This document shows positions 1-10,700 of a stretch of 64,000 bases of DNA, one piece after another. The notes beneath the pieces are model-generated. The model did not search any database, was not told where the DNA came from, and saw nothing but the letters and a program-made list of their open reading frames with translations. The translations under genes were made by a program, and so were the position numbers. The DNA lies in NCBI GenBank assembly GCA_902611145.1, contig CACLYO010000006.1, positions 1 through 64,000 of the forward strand, in the 5' to 3' direction. Numbering within the stretch: position 1 is the first letter of the stretch; each line of letters opens with the position of its first letter. This DNA comes from an uncultured Pelagibacteraceae bacterium. Lineage in GTDB: Bacteria > Pseudomonadota > Alphaproteobacteria > Pelagibacterales > Pelagibacteraceae.

Positions 1-129
1 AGCAAAAGTTACCCCTATATCAACTATAATCCATTTTTGCTCACCTGGTTTTCCATAAGCAAATAAATTCATATTCATGCCTATTTCACCAGACCCGCCA
101 AGAGGACAAAATAATAATTCTTCTTTCAT
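1..129 (-). CDS. rnj: Ribonuclease J, N-terminal fragment (cut by the window edge)
   Basis: Only the first 43 codons are in the window. The product begins MKEELLFCPLGGSGEIGMN and continues through a stretch ending VDIGVTF, which matches the start of bacterial RNase J (metallo-beta-lactamase/beta-CASP RNA exonuclease, involved in mRNA turnover and rRNA maturation). The first beta strand and the GGSGEIG turn are typical; the metal-binding HxHxDH motif would lie beyond the edge. The ATG is one base after the coaX stop codon, so it is the last visible gene of the nuo-birA-coaX-rnj transcription unit. This neighbourhood is common in alphaproteobacteria and supports the call. Confidence 0.8.
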   Translation of the reverse strand, partial: MKEELLFCPLGGSGEIGMNMNLFAYGKPGEQKWIIVDIGVTFA

Positions 130-130
130 A

Positions 131-877
131 CTATTTTAAATTTTTAACAACCTTTAAAAGACCCTTAATTGTTAAATCTTTTTTGACTTCAATTTTTCCT
201 TTTATTGTATTCTTATATAAGTGCGCTAATCCTCCAGTAAGAATTATTTTAAAGGTTTTATTAGTTTGTTTAATAATCAATTTAATTACATTGTCAATTA
301 AACCCGCATAACCCCAATAAAAACCAGATTTAACTGCACTAGAGGTGTTGGTGCCAACAATTTTAGATATTTTGGATAGGTTAACAGGTGGTATTAATGA
401 AGCTTTTGAAATTAAAGTTTTTAAGGATAAATTTACACCAGGGGCTATAACACCACCTAAGTATTTGTCCTTAACAACTACATCAAATGTTGTTGCTGTT
501 CCAAAATCTAAAATTATATAATTTAATTTTTTATCTATAATTCCAATTGCATTTGATATTCTATCAGATCCAACTTGCTTGTGATTTACCATTATTTTAA
601 CTAATTTATTTAAATTTACTTGTTTAATCTCAATACACTTTTGTTTAATTTTTTTTTTTAAAAATTTTTTAATAGCAGAGTAAACAGATGGAACAACACT
701 ACTAAATAATATTTTATTTATTTTTTTTGAATATTTTTTTAAAAAATTTAATTTTAAAGCTAAATATTTATTTGATATTAAATTTGTTTTTAGTACTAAC
801 TTTTTGACTACTTTATAATTCTTATCAAATAAACATATTTTAATATCAGTATTTCCAATATCTCCAATTAAGTACAT
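131..877 (-). CDS. coaX: Type III pantothenate kinase
   Basis: Catalyses the first step of coenzyme A synthesis, pantothenate + ATP to 4'-phosphopantothenate, in the cytosol. The 248-residue length is normal for CoaX. The N-terminal phosphate loop DIGNT is at residues 6-10. GSDR at 103-106 and DFGTATTFD at 124-132 are the conserved ASKHA-fold motifs around the pantothenate and cation site, and GGVIAPG follows at about 141. It lies 6 nt after birA and 1 nt before rnj, in the tail of the nuo operon. The N-terminal half is unusually lysine-rich, consistent with A+T pressure. The family call is secure. Confidence 0.93.
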   Translation of the reverse strand: MYLIGDIGNTDIKICLFDKNYKVVKKLVLKTNLISNKYLALKLNFLKKYSKKINKILFSSVVPSVYSAIKKFLKKKIKQKCIEIKQVNLNKLVKIMVNHKQVGSDRISNAIGIIDKKLNYIILDFGTATTFDVVVKDKYLGGVIAPGVNLSLKTLISKASLIPPVNLSKISKIVGTNTSSAVKSGFYWGYAGLIDNVIKLIIKQTNKTFKIILTGGLAHLYKNTIKGKIEVKKDLTIKGLLKVVKNLK

Positions 878-883
878 TTTATC

Positions 884-1405
884 CTATAAAAAGTAATTTA
901 TTTTCTTTTCGTATAAGTATTTTATACTTCTAAATAACACTAATTTACTTATATTATTTGATGTATATTTATTAAGATAATTAGTGGGATATTTATATAA
1001 TTTGGGGCTTTTTACTAAATTTAATCCAATTCCCACAACTATGAATTTTTTTTTATTTTGAAAAAAAGTCTCTTGTAAAATACCACATATTTTTTCTTTA
1101 TTTATTAGTAAATCATTCGGGGGTTTAATTTTTATTTTATTCTTAGTAAATTTTTGTATGGATTTTTTAATTATTTGGCAATTTTTTAAAGTTATTTTTT
1201 TTATCGAGATACTTTTATTTATTTCAAAAAAAACACTCATAAGTAAATTTCCTTTAAATGAAATCCATTTCTTTCCATATTGCCCTCGTCCTTTTTTTTG
1301 AGTTTCAGTAAGAATTATTCCACTCTTAGTTCCAGATTTAATTTTTTTAATTGCAATGTCGTTCGTGCTATTAACTTTTTTAAATTCATACATTTTAAGT
1401 TTCAT
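884..1405 (-). CDS. birA: Minimal biotin--[acetyl-CoA-carboxylase] ligase
   Basis: Attaches biotin to the carboxyl-carrier protein via biotinyl-AMP. The catalytic-domain motifs are present: STND at 13-16, GRGQYGKKW at 39-47 (the biotinyl-AMP-binding loop, usually GRGRRGR.W) and KPPNDLL...KICGIL at about 93-108. At 173 residues it is much shorter than E. coli BirA (321 aa): there is no N-terminal DNA-binding domain, so it should not be a repressor, and the usual C-terminal SH3-like domain also seems to be absent or very reduced. The start codon overlaps the last base of nuoN's stop. Function as a ligase is likely, but the truncation leaves some doubt about efficiency. Confidence 0.85.
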   Translation of the reverse strand: MKLKMYEFKKVNSTNDIAIKKIKSGTKSGIILTETQKKGRGQYGKKWISFKGNLLMSVFFEINKSISIKKITLKNCQIIKKSIQKFTKNKIKIKPPNDLLINKEKICGILQETFFQNKKKFIVVGIGLNLVKSPKLYKYPTNYLNKYTSNNISKLVLFRSIKYLYEKKINYFL

Positions 1406-2820
1406 TAAATTATATTAATTTTTGAAACTAGATCATTAATTGCATTAGGATAGATAAAATAAATCAAGATAAATGTAGTTGATAATAATAAAGATAGTTT
1501 TAATCCTATAGGATGATCTTTGTCATACTTTTCTTTTTCGGAGTCAAAATAAATAATTTTGATAATTCTAAGGTAATAAAAAGCAGCTATAACAGTAGAT
1601 AATAGCCCAACTATTGCTAAAAAATACATTGATTGTTCAATTACAGCTTTGAAAATATAAAATTTTGCAAAAAAACCAGCTAACGGAGGTATTCCAGCTA
1701 ATGAAAATAAAATTATTAACATTGAGAAAGATAAAACAGGATGATTTTTAGATAAACCAGATAGGTCATCTATGTTTTCAAAATAATTTTCATTTCTTCT
1801 CATCATAAATATACAGCTAAATAATGCCAGATTCATAACTAAGTAAATTGATAAATATATAATTGAGCTTTGAATTCCTTCATTAGTTCCTGTTGTTAAA
1901 CCAGCTAAAGCATACCCCATGTGACTAATAGAACTATAAGCAACAAGTCTTTTTAAATTTTTCTGTCCTATTGCGGCAATTGCACCAAAAATCATCGATG
2001 CTATAGATAAAAATATTATTATCATTTGCCATTGATCTATCATGCTAATAAATGGAACATATAAAAATCTTATAAAAACAGTTAAAGCAGCAATTTTTGG
2101 TAAAATTGCAAAAAATAGTGTTACAGATGTTGGTGATCCTTGGTACACATCTGGAGCCCACATATGAAATGGAACAGCTGAAATTTTAAAAGCTAAACCA
2201 ACTAAAATAAAAACTATACCAAAAGTAAGCCCGTATTGAACGTTAGATATACTTATTGCTATTTCATTAAAATTTGTAGAACCTGAAAAGCCATAAATTA
2301 AAGAACATCCATAAAGCAATAATCCAGATGATAAAGCGCTTAAGACAAAATATTTTAAACCAGATTCTGTAGATAATAGATTATCTCTATTAAAAGATGC
2401 CAATACGTAAAGTGCTAAAGACTGAAGTTCTAAACCCATATAAAAAACTATTAAATCATTAGAACTAATCATAACCATCATTCCAAGTATTGAGCTTAGA
2501 ATTAAAACTGGATATTCAATTTTGAAAATTTTTGTTAATTTTAAATATTTTGAAGATGTAAGCATTACAAAAATAGCAGATATTAAGGTCAAAATTTTCA
2601 TAAAATTAGATAAATGATCTATTTTATAACTTTGATTAAAAATAAATGCTTCTTCAATGTGAGATAAATTTAAAACTAAAGCTAATAAAACAAATAAAGA
2701 TAAAGTAGTTAAATTGTAAATTAAACTAGAACTGTTTTTTTTAAAAACTCCAACAATCAACAAAAACATTAAAGCTAAAGAAATAAAAATCTCAGGTAAT
2801 ACTAAGTTTAAATCTATCAT
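1405..2820 (-). CDS. nuoN: NADH-quinone oxidoreductase subunit N
   Basis: Antiporter-like proton-pumping subunit of respiratory complex I in the inner membrane. The 471-residue protein is almost entirely hydrophobic, with about 14 membrane segments and the proton-antiporter domain signatures (LVGLAFKISAVPFHMWAPDVYQGSP; IGQKNLKRLVAYSSISHMGY), including the conserved lysines of the half-channels. Its start overlaps the end of nuoM by 4 nt and it shares one base with birA. It is the last nuo gene, as in the canonical A-to-N order. Confidence 0.97.
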   Translation of the reverse strand: MIDLNLVLPEIFISLALMFLLIVGVFKKNSSSLIYNLTTLSLFVLLALVLNLSHIEEAFIFNQSYKIDHLSNFMKILTLISAIFVMLTSSKYLKLTKIFKIEYPVLILSSILGMMVMISSNDLIVFYMGLELQSLALYVLASFNRDNLLSTESGLKYFVLSALSSGLLLYGCSLIYGFSGSTNFNEIAISISNVQYGLTFGIVFILVGLAFKISAVPFHMWAPDVYQGSPTSVTLFFAILPKIAALTVFIRFLYVPFISMIDQWQMIIIFLSIASMIFGAIAAIGQKNLKRLVAYSSISHMGYALAGLTTGTNEGIQSSIIYLSIYLVMNLALFSCIFMMRRNENYFENIDDLSGLSKNHPVLSFSMLIILFSLAGIPPLAGFFAKFYIFKAVIEQSMYFLAIVGLLSTVIAAFYYLRIIKIIYFDSEKEKYDKDHPIGLKLSLLLSTTFILIYFIYPNAINDLVSKINII

Positions 2821-4316
2821 TGGCTATTTTTAACTAAATAGTTTTCTACATTTAAATTGTACATTTCGATCAAATTACTTACAGATACTTCAATAGTGTT
2901 AATAAGTGGCTCAGGATAAAACCCAAATAAAATAGTTGGCACAGCTAAACTCCAAAGTATTAATATTTCGGATTTTTTTAAATCAACCATTTTTTTTAGA
3001 TTATCGTTAGTTAATTTTCCAAAAATTACTCTCTTATACAGCCATAACATATAAGCAGCTGCCAAAATAACGCCTAAACTTGCTATAGTTGCTACTAAAA
3101 AGTTTTTTTTAAAAGTTCCCATTAAAATTAAAAATTCCCCAATAAATCCAGTTGTACCAGGCAAACCAATAGCTCCTAGGGTAAATATCATAAACACTAT
3201 TGCATACTTTGGCATTATAGAAACAATACCACCATATTGACTAATTAATCTTGTGTGCATTCTATCGTAAATTACACCTACAGATAAAAATAATGCTGCT
3301 GAAAGTAAACCATGACTAACCATTTGAAATATACTTCCTTCTATACCTTGCTGTGTCATTGTAAAAATTCCTAGCGTTACGAAGCCCATATGTGCAACAG
3401 AAGAATAGGCTATTAATTTTTTCATATCATCTTGCATTAGAGCCACTAAAGATGTGTAAATAATGGCTACTAAACTTAATAAATATATTAATGGTATAAA
3501 ATATTCTGAAGCGACAGGGAATAAACCAAGTGAAAATCTAATAAATCCATATCCTGCCATTTTTAAAAGAATAGCTGCTAACAAAACTGAACCAGCAGTT
3601 GGAGCTTCAACGTGTGCATCAGGTAGCCAAGTATGAACTGGCCACATTGGAGTTTTCACTGCAAAAGAAGTAAAAAAAGCAAGCCATAATAAATTTTGAT
3701 ATTTAACATCAATTCCTATTTCATAAAGTTTTTCTACATCAGTCGTTCCTGTAATCCAGTAAATTGAGATTATTGCTATTAGCATTAAAACTGATCCTAA
3801 AAGTGTATATAGGAAAAATTTGAAAGCAGAATAAACTCTTCTTTCACCACCCCAAATACCAATTATTAAAAACATAGGTATTAAACCACCTTCAAAAAAA
3901 AGATAAAAAACTAACAAATCAAGAGAACAAAAAACACCTATCATTAAGGTTTCCATCAAAAGTATTGCTACTAAAAAATCTTTAAGGCGGTTTTCAATCG
4001 TACTATTTACAGAAATAATACATAAAGGTGTAATAAAAGTAGTTAAAATTATAAAGAGTATTGAAATTCCATCAACTCCCACTTTGTAATTAACAAATCC
4101 TGCTATCCATTTTCTATTTTCAACAAATTGAAACTCTGAAACTGTGTTATCAAATATGAACCAAAGATATAATGATAATAAAAAATTTGCTAAAGAAATA
4201 AATAGAGCTACATATTTGCTGCTCTGATACTTTTTCTTGTTGGATTTTGCAAAAAATATAAAAAAAGCTCCTACAGTGGGTAGTAAAATTAGTGATGAAA
4301 GTATTGGTATATTCAT
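2817..4316 (-). CDS. nuoM: NADH-quinone oxidoreductase subunit M
   Basis: Second antiporter-like, proton-translocating membrane subunit of complex I; 499 residues with about 14 membrane segments. The proton-channel motifs FAVKTPMWPVHTWLPDAHVE and MQDDMKKLIAYSSVAHMGF are clear, as is the conserved glutamate segment LFFEGGLIPMFL in an early helix. It overlaps nuoL by 1 nt and nuoN by 4 nt, which suggests translational coupling. Length and order match other alphaproteobacterial nuoM genes. Confidence 0.97.
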   Translation of the reverse strand: MNIPILSSLILLPTVGAFFIFFAKSNKKKYQSSKYVALFISLANFLLSLYLWFIFDNTVSEFQFVENRKWIAGFVNYKVGVDGISILFIILTTFITPLCIISVNSTIENRLKDFLVAILLMETLMIGVFCSLDLLVFYLFFEGGLIPMFLIIGIWGGERRVYSAFKFFLYTLLGSVLMLIAIISIYWITGTTDVEKLYEIGIDVKYQNLLWLAFFTSFAVKTPMWPVHTWLPDAHVEAPTAGSVLLAAILLKMAGYGFIRFSLGLFPVASEYFIPLIYLLSLVAIIYTSLVALMQDDMKKLIAYSSVAHMGFVTLGIFTMTQQGIEGSIFQMVSHGLLSAALFLSVGVIYDRMHTRLISQYGGIVSIMPKYAIVFMIFTLGAIGLPGTTGFIGEFLILMGTFKKNFLVATIASLGVILAAAYMLWLYKRVIFGKLTNDNLKKMVDLKKSEILILWSLAVPTILFGFYPEPLINTIEVSVSNLIEMYNLNVENYLVKNSQ

Positions 4317-6235
4317 TATTTAATTATTAAAAAAGTTAGTAAAATTGAAAAACCAATTAACATTACAAATGCATATTGATAAATATATCCACTTTGAAAT
4401 TTGACAGCTTTTAAAGAAAGAATTTTAATTAATTTTGAAATACCATCTGGTCCAAATTTATCTATAAAGTCACCATCAATTTTTTTCCATAAATAAAGAC
4501 CTGCTTTTTTTAAAGATTTTACAAAAATAAATTCATAAAGTTCATCAAAATACCATTTATTTTTTAAAAAAAGATATAGTGATTTGTTGCCTTCAACTAT
4601 TTTTTCTACAAAATTTTTATTTTTAACAAATAAATAAAATGAAAAAGGTATTGGTATAACAACTAAAACTGGTGTTAAAAACATAAACCATATTGGGGGG
4701 TGATCTTCACTAAGAGGTTTTAAAAACTTAATTGAAGAACCCCAAAATTCATAAGATATATTGTTTCCTATAAATAAGTCTTTAAATAAATAGCCAGCAC
4801 CAATCGCTCCTATAGCTAAAATTAATAAAGGTAAAATCATAACCATTGGTGAATCGTGTATACTTTTAATATCCATCTTTTTATTATTATAAGAACCATG
4901 AAAGGTTTTAAAAATTAATCGCCATGAATAAATGGATGTTAACAATGCTGTAAAAATTCCTATTATGGCAGCATAATAACCAGTTGTACTTCCTCTTAAA
5001 TAAGCAAACTCAATAATTGCATCTTTAGAATAAAAACCAGATAAAAAAGGAAACCCGGTTAAAGCTAAAGTCCCTACAACCATTAAAACATAGGTATATG
5101 GAAGACTTTTCCAAACTCCACCCATTTGGTTAATATCTTGTTCATCTTTAAAAGAATGTATTACTGAGCCAGAACCTAAAAATAATAATGCTTTAAAAAA
5201 AGCATGAGTAAATAAGTGAAACATAGCAACATTATATGCACCAACACCTGTAGCAAAAAACATGTATCCAAGTTGACTACAAGTTGAATATGCAATTATT
5301 TTTTTAATGTCATTTTGAGCTAAAGCCACGCTTGCAGCAAATAAAGCAGTTGTCATTCCTACAATCGTTATTAAAGAAAGTGCTAATTGAGAGTATTCAT
5401 ATATAGGAGAACACCTAACAACTAAAAATACTCCCGCTGTTACCATGGTTGCAGCATGAATTAAAGCTGATACTGGAGTTGGCCCTTCCATAGCATCTGG
5501 TAACCATGTATGAAGAAAAATTTGAGCAGACTTTCCCATTGCTCCGATAAAAAGCAATATACAAATTAAATTTATTGCATTTAAATCTATTCCAAAAAAT
5601 TCAATTTCTTTATTAATTATTTGTGGTATTTGTTGAAAAACTTCATCATAATTAATAGTTCCAAAAAGATAAAAAATTAAAAAAATACCTAATGCAAAAC
5701 CAAAATCACCTACTCTATTAACTATGAATGCTTTAATTGCAGCTGCATTAGCGCTTTCTTTTTTAAACCAAAAACCTATTAAAAAATAAGAACATAAGCC
5801 AACTCCTTCCCATCCAAAGAATAATTGTAAAAAATTATCAGATGTAACTAAAGTTAACATTGAAAATGTAAATAGCGAAAGATAAGCCATGAACCTTGAT
5901 CTGTGAGGATCATGTGACATGTATCCAATTGAATAAATATGAACTAAAGCAGAAATCAAAGTTACAACTACCAGCATAACTGAGGATAAAGCATCAATTT
6001 TAATTGACCAGTTAACGTTAAGAGATCCAGAATTTAGCCATGTTGCTATAATTATGTTATTTTCATAACTTTGATCTACAACTTTATAAAAGATTAGAAT
6101 TGATAAAATTGCTGATACCGAAGTAAATAAACTTGTAATTATCTCTGAGCTTCTGTGGCCAATAAATTTTCCTAAAAACCCCGAAATAAAAGCTGCTAAA
6201 AGTGGTAAAAATAAAATAAAATATTCTAATTCCAT
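4316..6235 (-). CDS. nuoL: NADH-quinone oxidoreductase subunit L
   Basis: Largest antiporter-like subunit of complex I (639 residues). It carries the distal proton channel and, at its C-terminus, the long lateral helix that runs along the membrane arm. Visible motifs include FFGWEGVGLCSYFLIGFW, AQIFLHTWLPDAMEGPTPVSAL and LAQNDIKKIIAYSTCSQLGYMF. The last about 100 residues contain an amphipathic lysine-rich stretch and a final membrane anchor, as expected. One base separates it from nuoK. Confidence 0.97.
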   Translation of the reverse strand: MELEYFILFLPLLAAFISGFLGKFIGHRSSEIITSLFTSVSAILSILIFYKVVDQSYENNIIIATWLNSGSLNVNWSIKIDALSSVMLVVVTLISALVHIYSIGYMSHDPHRSRFMAYLSLFTFSMLTLVTSDNFLQLFFGWEGVGLCSYFLIGFWFKKESANAAAIKAFIVNRVGDFGFALGIFLIFYLFGTINYDEVFQQIPQIINKEIEFFGIDLNAINLICILLFIGAMGKSAQIFLHTWLPDAMEGPTPVSALIHAATMVTAGVFLVVRCSPIYEYSQLALSLITIVGMTTALFAASVALAQNDIKKIIAYSTCSQLGYMFFATGVGAYNVAMFHLFTHAFFKALLFLGSGSVIHSFKDEQDINQMGGVWKSLPYTYVLMVVGTLALTGFPFLSGFYSKDAIIEFAYLRGSTTGYYAAIIGIFTALLTSIYSWRLIFKTFHGSYNNKKMDIKSIHDSPMVMILPLLILAIGAIGAGYLFKDLFIGNNISYEFWGSSIKFLKPLSEDHPPIWFMFLTPVLVVIPIPFSFYLFVKNKNFVEKIVEGNKSLYLFLKNKWYFDELYEFIFVKSLKKAGLYLWKKIDGDFIDKFGPDGISKLIKILSLKAVKFQSGYIYQYAFVMLIGFSILLTFLIIK

Positions 6236-6236
6236 A

Positions 6237-6551
6237 TTAACCTTTAAGTTTATCTATTTCCTGTACTCTAATAGTTCCTGAATTTCTGTAATAAACAACA
6301 ATTATTGCTAAACCTATAGCAGCTTCAGCAGCAGCTACAGTCAGTATAAAAAGTGTAAATATTTGTCCTGATAAATCATTAATAAAAATAGAAAAAGAAA
6401 CCAAATTAATATTAACAGCAAGTAAAATCAGCTCTATACTCATTAATATAACAATAATATTTTTTCGATTTAAAAAAACACCAGCTAAGCCTATAGCAAA
6501 AATAATTGCAGCTAATGACAAGTAATGGCCAAGTCCAATTTCAAACATCAA
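6237..6551 (-). CDS. nuoK: NADH-quinone oxidoreductase subunit K
   Basis: Small membrane subunit (104 residues, three helices) that forms part of the proton path next to NuoJ and NuoA. The conserved intramembrane glutamates are in the segments [17 protein letters not shown] and [14 protein letters not shown], both diagnostic for NuoK. The gene starts inside the nuoJ 3' end (11-nt overlap). Two ATG codons occur in tandem at the start, and either may be used. Confidence 0.96.
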   Translation of the reverse strand: MMFEIGLGHYLSLAAIIFAIGLAGVFLNRKNIIVILMSIELILLAVNINLVSFSIFINDLSGQIFTLFILTVAAAEAAIGLAIIVVYYRNSGTIRVQEIDKLKG

Positions 6552-7173
6552 TTTTAACTCCTTTTTTACTATCAGCCGAAACTAAATCTACACCTTCAAC
6601 TTTTTCTCTTGAAATTTGTTTAAAATAGCTTTGTCTTTTTAACCCACTTCTTCTTCTAAAAGTTAAAACAATTGCACCAATCATAGCAACTAGAAGAATT
6701 ATTCCTGATAATTGAAATAAATGTATATAGTCAGTATATAAAATATATCCTAGAGAGTGTGTATTAGTTAATTCTGATGAAATGTTTAATGAAATAGAAT
6801 TTAATAAATCAGGTTTATATTTCCAGCCACCAATAACTATAATAACTTCAAAAAAAATTATTAGACTAATTAAAAGACCAATTGGTATATGTTTTCCATT
6901 TGAGTCTGATTCAAATAAAGTATTTTTTTGCTCAACAACATTTAACATCATGACCACAAATAAAAATAGAACAGCTACAGCACCTACATAGACAATCAAC
7001 ATTATCATTCCAAGGAACTCGGCACCTATCATTATAAAAAGGCAAGAAACGCTTATAAAATCTAGTATTAAAAAGAAAACAGAATGAACTGTATTTCTTG
7101 AAACAGTAACCATTATTGCAGAAAGAATCGCAATTAAAGAAAATGTATAAAAAAAAATTGCGTGAACTATCAT
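6541..7173 (-). CDS. nuoJ: NADH-quinone oxidoreductase subunit J
   Basis: Membrane subunit of complex I (210 residues, five helices) whose third helix changes conformation during turnover. The motif [26 protein letters not shown] is the family's most conserved helix. The C-terminal tail after the last helix is hydrophilic and basic. It lies 3 nt downstream of nuoI and overlaps nuoK by 11 nt. A 69-residue reading frame on the other strand here is only a shadow. Confidence 0.96.
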   Translation of the reverse strand: MIVHAIFFYTFSLIAILSAIMVTVSRNTVHSVFFLILDFISVSCLFIMIGAEFLGMIMLIVYVGAVAVLFLFVVMMLNVVEQKNTLFESDSNGKHIPIGLLISLIIFFEVIIVIGGWKYKPDLLNSISLNISSELTNTHSLGYILYTDYIHLFQLSGIILLVAMIGAIVLTFRRRSGLKRQSYFKQISREKVEGVDLVSADSKKGVKIDV

Positions 7174-7176
7174 TGT

Positions 7177-7662
7177 TTATCTATATGGACCGTCAGCTTT
7201 TATATTTGCTGCCAATACATTTTCCCATCTATCACCGTTTGCTAGTAATTTTTCTTTGTTATAATAAAGTTCTTCTCTAGTCTCTGTTGCAAATTCAAAG
7301 TTTGGTCCTTGAACTATTGCATCAACAGGGCAAGACTCTTCGCATAATCCACAATATATACATTTTAACATATCAATATCATATCTAGTTGTTTTTCTGC
7401 TACCGTCAGATCTTTCCGCTGACTCTATAGTTATTGCTTGAGCTGGACAAACAGCTTCACATAATTTACATGCTATACATCGTTCTTCACCGTTAGGATA
7501 TCTTCTAAGAGCGTGTTCTCCACGAGCTCGTGGACTAATTTTTCCTTTTTCAAAAGGGTAATTTATTGTTTTTTTTGCTTTGAATAATTCTTTAAGTGCA
7601 ATCAATAATCCAGTTAAAAAATCAATCAAAAAAATTGTTTTTAAAATTCTACTAATTTTCAT
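7177..7662 (-). CDS. nuoI: NADH-quinone oxidoreductase subunit I (two [4Fe-4S] clusters)
   Basis: Peripheral-arm subunit carrying clusters N6a and N6b on the electron path to quinone. The 161-residue protein has two ferredoxin motifs, [12 protein letters not shown] and [12 protein letters not shown], each followed by the fourth ligand pattern typical of NuoI. The N-terminal helix region ([15 protein letters not shown]) docks onto the membrane arm. It sits 2 nt downstream of nuoH and 3 nt upstream of nuoJ. Confidence 0.97.
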   Translation of the reverse strand: MKISRILKTIFLIDFLTGLLIALKELFKAKKTINYPFEKGKISPRARGEHALRRYPNGEERCIACKLCEAVCPAQAITIESAERSDGSRKTTRYDIDMLKCIYCGLCEESCPVDAIVQGPNFEFATETREELYYNKEKLLANGDRWENVLAANIKADGPYR

Positions 7663-7664
7663 AA

Positions 7665-8666
7665 TTAAATTACCGGTAATAAGTTAAAATAAAGTAAATA
7701 ACTTGCTGTTAAAACTACCCAAAATAGTGAAAAAGGAAGAAAAATTTTCCAACCCAATCTCATTAATTGATCATATCTATATCTAGGTACTATTGCTTTA
7801 ACCAAAGAAAAAAGAATAAATAATAATAAAATTTTTAAAATTAACCATATTGGACTAGGAATTAAATCAAATGGATAAATATTTATTGGGGATAACCACC
7901 CACCTAAAAATAAAATAGAGCCTAATGAGCACATTAATAAAATGTTAGCATATTCGCCGAGCCAAAACATCGCGTACATCATTCCTGAATATTCTGTTTG
8001 GTAGCCAGCAACTAATTCTGCTTCAGCTTCGGGTAAATCAAAAGGTGGTCTATTTGTTTCTGCTAATGCAGATATAAAAAATATAACAAACATTGGAAAT
8101 AAAGGTACAATAAACCAAATTTTTTCTTGCGCTAAAACTATATCACTTAAATTTAACGATCCTACACAAAGTAAAACATTAATTATAATGATACCAATTG
8201 ATACTTCGTATGATACCATTTGAGCAGCTGATCTAATAGCACCTAAAAATGGATATTTTGAATTAGATGCCCAACCTCCCATTATAATTCCATAAACTCC
8301 AAGTGATGAAACTGCAAAAATATATAAAATTCCAACATTGATATCAGCTAATACAAAATCTTCACTGAATGGAATTACAGCCCAAGCTATTAAAGCTAAA
8401 GTCATTGTTACAATTGGAGCTAAAATGAAAATAATTTTGTTTGAACTTGCAGGTATAATAATTTCTTTGAATAGATATTTTAGAGCATCTGCTAAAGATT
8501 GAAAAAGTCCAAAGGGCCCTACAACATTTGGCCCTCTTCTTTTTTGAACGAAAGCCCACATTCTTCTATCAAGCCATACTATCATAGCCACAGAAACAAG
8601 CACAGGAACTAACAAAAATAAAATTTTGTAAATTTCAGATAAAAGTAGATAAAAATATTCTTGCAT
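7665..8666 (-). CDS. nuoH: NADH-quinone oxidoreductase subunit H
   Basis: Membrane subunit that forms the quinone chamber with NuoB and NuoD (333 residues, eight or more helices). The signatures [18 protein letters not shown] and [21 protein letters not shown] are present; the latter holds the glutamates of the E-channel. The ATG follows nuoG's stop directly with no intergenic base, so ribosome re-initiation is likely. Confidence 0.97.
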   Translation of the reverse strand: MQEYFYLLLSEIYKILFLLVPVLVSVAMIVWLDRRMWAFVQKRRGPNVVGPFGLFQSLADALKYLFKEIIIPASSNKIIFILAPIVTMTLALIAWAVIPFSEDFVLADINVGILYIFAVSSLGVYGIIMGGWASNSKYPFLGAIRSAAQMVSYEVSIGIIIINVLLCVGSLNLSDIVLAQEKIWFIVPLFPMFVIFFISALAETNRPPFDLPEAEAELVAGYQTEYSGMMYAMFWLGEYANILLMCSLGSILFLGGWLSPINIYPFDLIPSPIWLILKILLLFILFSLVKAIVPRYRYDQLMRLGWKIFLPFSLFWVVLTASYLLYFNLLPVI

Positions 8667-10700
8667 TTAACTTTCTGTACCTGTTTTTTTTGATTGAATT
8701 TTAATACTTCTACATTCTGACATTGTTTTAGATGCTCTGGCTATCACATTTGAATAATAATAATCATTTAAATCTAAATTAATTTTTTCCTCTATAAAAT
8801 CTAATTCATATATATTTTTTGAATCTTCAATATTTTTTTTTAAATTTAAATAATTCATCATACTGTCAATTAATTCATCTTTATTTTTAAATATTTTTTT
8901 TCTTTTTAATAATTCAGCCAAATCATTCAGTATTGACCAATCTTCTTTTGCATCACCAGGTGGGTATGTGGCTTGAAATGCTTTTTGCATTTTTCCTTCT
9001 AAATTCATATAGTGACCCTCTTGTTCAGTATATGTTGCGCCAGGTAAAATTAAATCAGCTAATTCAGCACCTTTATCTCCGTGACTTCCAATATAAACAA
9101 TGAATTCATTTTGTTTTTTAAAATTTATATTATCTTGACCAAGTAAAAATATAACTTCAAAATTATTTTTTTGTAACTCTTCAAGAACTACATTTCTCCC
9201 ATTATTAGAACTTAATAAATCTAAATCATAAGCACCAACTGTAGAGGCATTTTCTGAAATAATATTTAAAGAATTCCATACAACGTTAATTTTTTTTTTT
9301 GAAACTAAAAAATTTTTAAGACTTTCAAAGATATACTTTCCAGATTTCAATTTAAGAGCTGACTGACCAATTACAACCATTGGTTTTTTTGCATTAATTA
9401 TTTTATTACTAATTTCATGGTTGTTCTCGCAAATATCTTTAATGATTTTGGAACTATTTGATAGAACTTTGTAAGGATAAGTAAGGTCTCCTAAATCTCC
9501 TACTGAGTAAATTTCTGTTTTATTTTTTAAAAAAGATTTTCTAATTCTTGCATTTAAAATTGTTGCTTCATATCTTGGGTTAGTTCCGACTAAAATTATC
9601 AAATCACTTTCTTCGATACCATTTATTTTTGAATTAAATATGTAATTAGACCTAATATCATTATTTACATAAACATGATCTGATCTAGATTCTAAATTTT
9701 TAGATTTTATTGTTTTATCAAAAAATTCTTTAACTACATACATGGTTTCCATATTTGACAAGTCACCTGTAAAACATGCAATTTTTTCTGGTGATGTTTT
9801 GTTAATTTTTTTTACAAGAATTTCATAAGCAGTTTTCCACGAAATTTTTTTAAGTTTTGTACCTTCTTTAAAATATGGTGTATCTAATCTTTGGTTTTTT
9901 AACCCATCACATGCATATCTAGTTTTATCTGATATCCATTCTTCATTAATATCCTCATTAATTTTTGGTAATATTCTTTTAACTTCCCATCCATAGGTAT
10001 CTATTCTTATATTGGAACCGACAGCATCCATTGCATCAATTGATTCTGTTTTTTTTAATTCCCATGGTCTTGCTTCAAAAACATAAGGCTTTGATGTTAA
10101 AGCTCCAACTGGACATAGGTCTATAACATTTGCTGACAGTTCAGATTCCATCGCTTTTTCTAAATAAGTAGTGATTTGCATATTTTCTCCACGTCCTATT
10201 GCTCCTAACTCTGTCACTCCAGCAACTTCTGTTGCAAATCTAATACATCTTGTGCAATGAATGCATCTTGTCATTTGTGTTTTTATCAATGGTCCCATAT
10301 ATTTTTCTGGAACTAATCTTTTATTCTCTTTAAATCTTGACTTATCAATTCCATAAAACATTGATTGATCTTGTAAATCACACTCTCCTCCTTGATCACA
10401 TACTGGACAATCTAAAGGGTGATTTGCTAATAAAAATTCCATTACTCCTTTTCTTGATTTTTCTACTAATGGAGTATTTGTTTTTATATTCATTCCTTCT
10501 GCTGCTGGCATTGCACAAGATGCAATTGGCTTTGTTGATTTCTCCAATTCAACTAAACACATCCTGCAATTTCCTGCTATTGAAAGTTTTTCATGATAGC
10601 AAAATCTTGGTATTTCAGCACCAGCTTGTTCACAGGCTTGTAGGACTGTTAAACCTTCTTCGACTTCAATATCTTTGTCATTAACTTTTAACTTAAGCAT
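8667..10700 (-). CDS. nuoG: NADH-quinone oxidoreductase subunit G
   Basis: Large iron-sulfur subunit of the NADH-oxidising arm (677 residues). The N-terminal 2Fe-2S ferredoxin domain has [15 protein letters not shown], followed by the His-Cys3 site [18 protein letters not shown] and the ferredoxin motif [10 protein letters not shown]. The rest is a molybdopterin-oxidoreductase-like fold without molybdopterin, with [19 protein letters not shown] near the C-terminus. The N7-type cluster seen in some bacteria is not apparent. The start overlaps nuoF by 8 nt. Confidence 0.96.
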   Translation of the reverse strand: MLKLKVNDKDIEVEEGLTVLQACEQAGAEIPRFCYHEKLSIAGNCRMCLVELEKSTKPIASCAMPAAEGMNIKTNTPLVEKSRKGVMEFLLANHPLDCPVCDQGGECDLQDQSMFYGIDKSRFKENKRLVPEKYMGPLIKTQMTRCIHCTRCIRFATEVAGVTELGAIGRGENMQITTYLEKAMESELSANVIDLCPVGALTSKPYVFEARPWELKKTESIDAMDAVGSNIRIDTYGWEVKRILPKINEDINEEWISDKTRYACDGLKNQRLDTPYFKEGTKLKKISWKTAYEILVKKINKTSPEKIACFTGDLSNMETMYVVKEFFDKTIKSKNLESRSDHVYVNNDIRSNYIFNSKINGIEESDLIILVGTNPRYEATILNARIRKSFLKNKTEIYSVGDLGDLTYPYKVLSNSSKIIKDICENNHEISNKIINAKKPMVVIGQSALKLKSGKYIFESLKNFLVSKKKINVVWNSLNIISENASTVGAYDLDLLSSNNGRNVVLEELQKNNFEVIFLLGQDNINFKKQNEFIVYIGSHGDKGAELADLILPGATYTEQEGHYMNLEGKMQKAFQATYPPGDAKEDWSILNDLAELLKRKKIFKNKDELIDSMMNYLNLKKNIEDSKNIYELDFIEEKINLDLNDYYYSNVIARASKTMSECRSIKIQSKKTGTES

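Noticed and set aside
6782-6991. A 69-codon open frame on the plus strand inside nuoJ
   Set aside because: It is fully inside a conserved gene on the other strand and its product shows no plausible domain; an A+T-rich antisense shadow.
10337-10684. A 115-codon leucine-rich frame opposite nuoG
   Set aside because: Lies antisense to the ferredoxin domain of nuoG; the leucine-rich product is what this codon usage gives when read backward.
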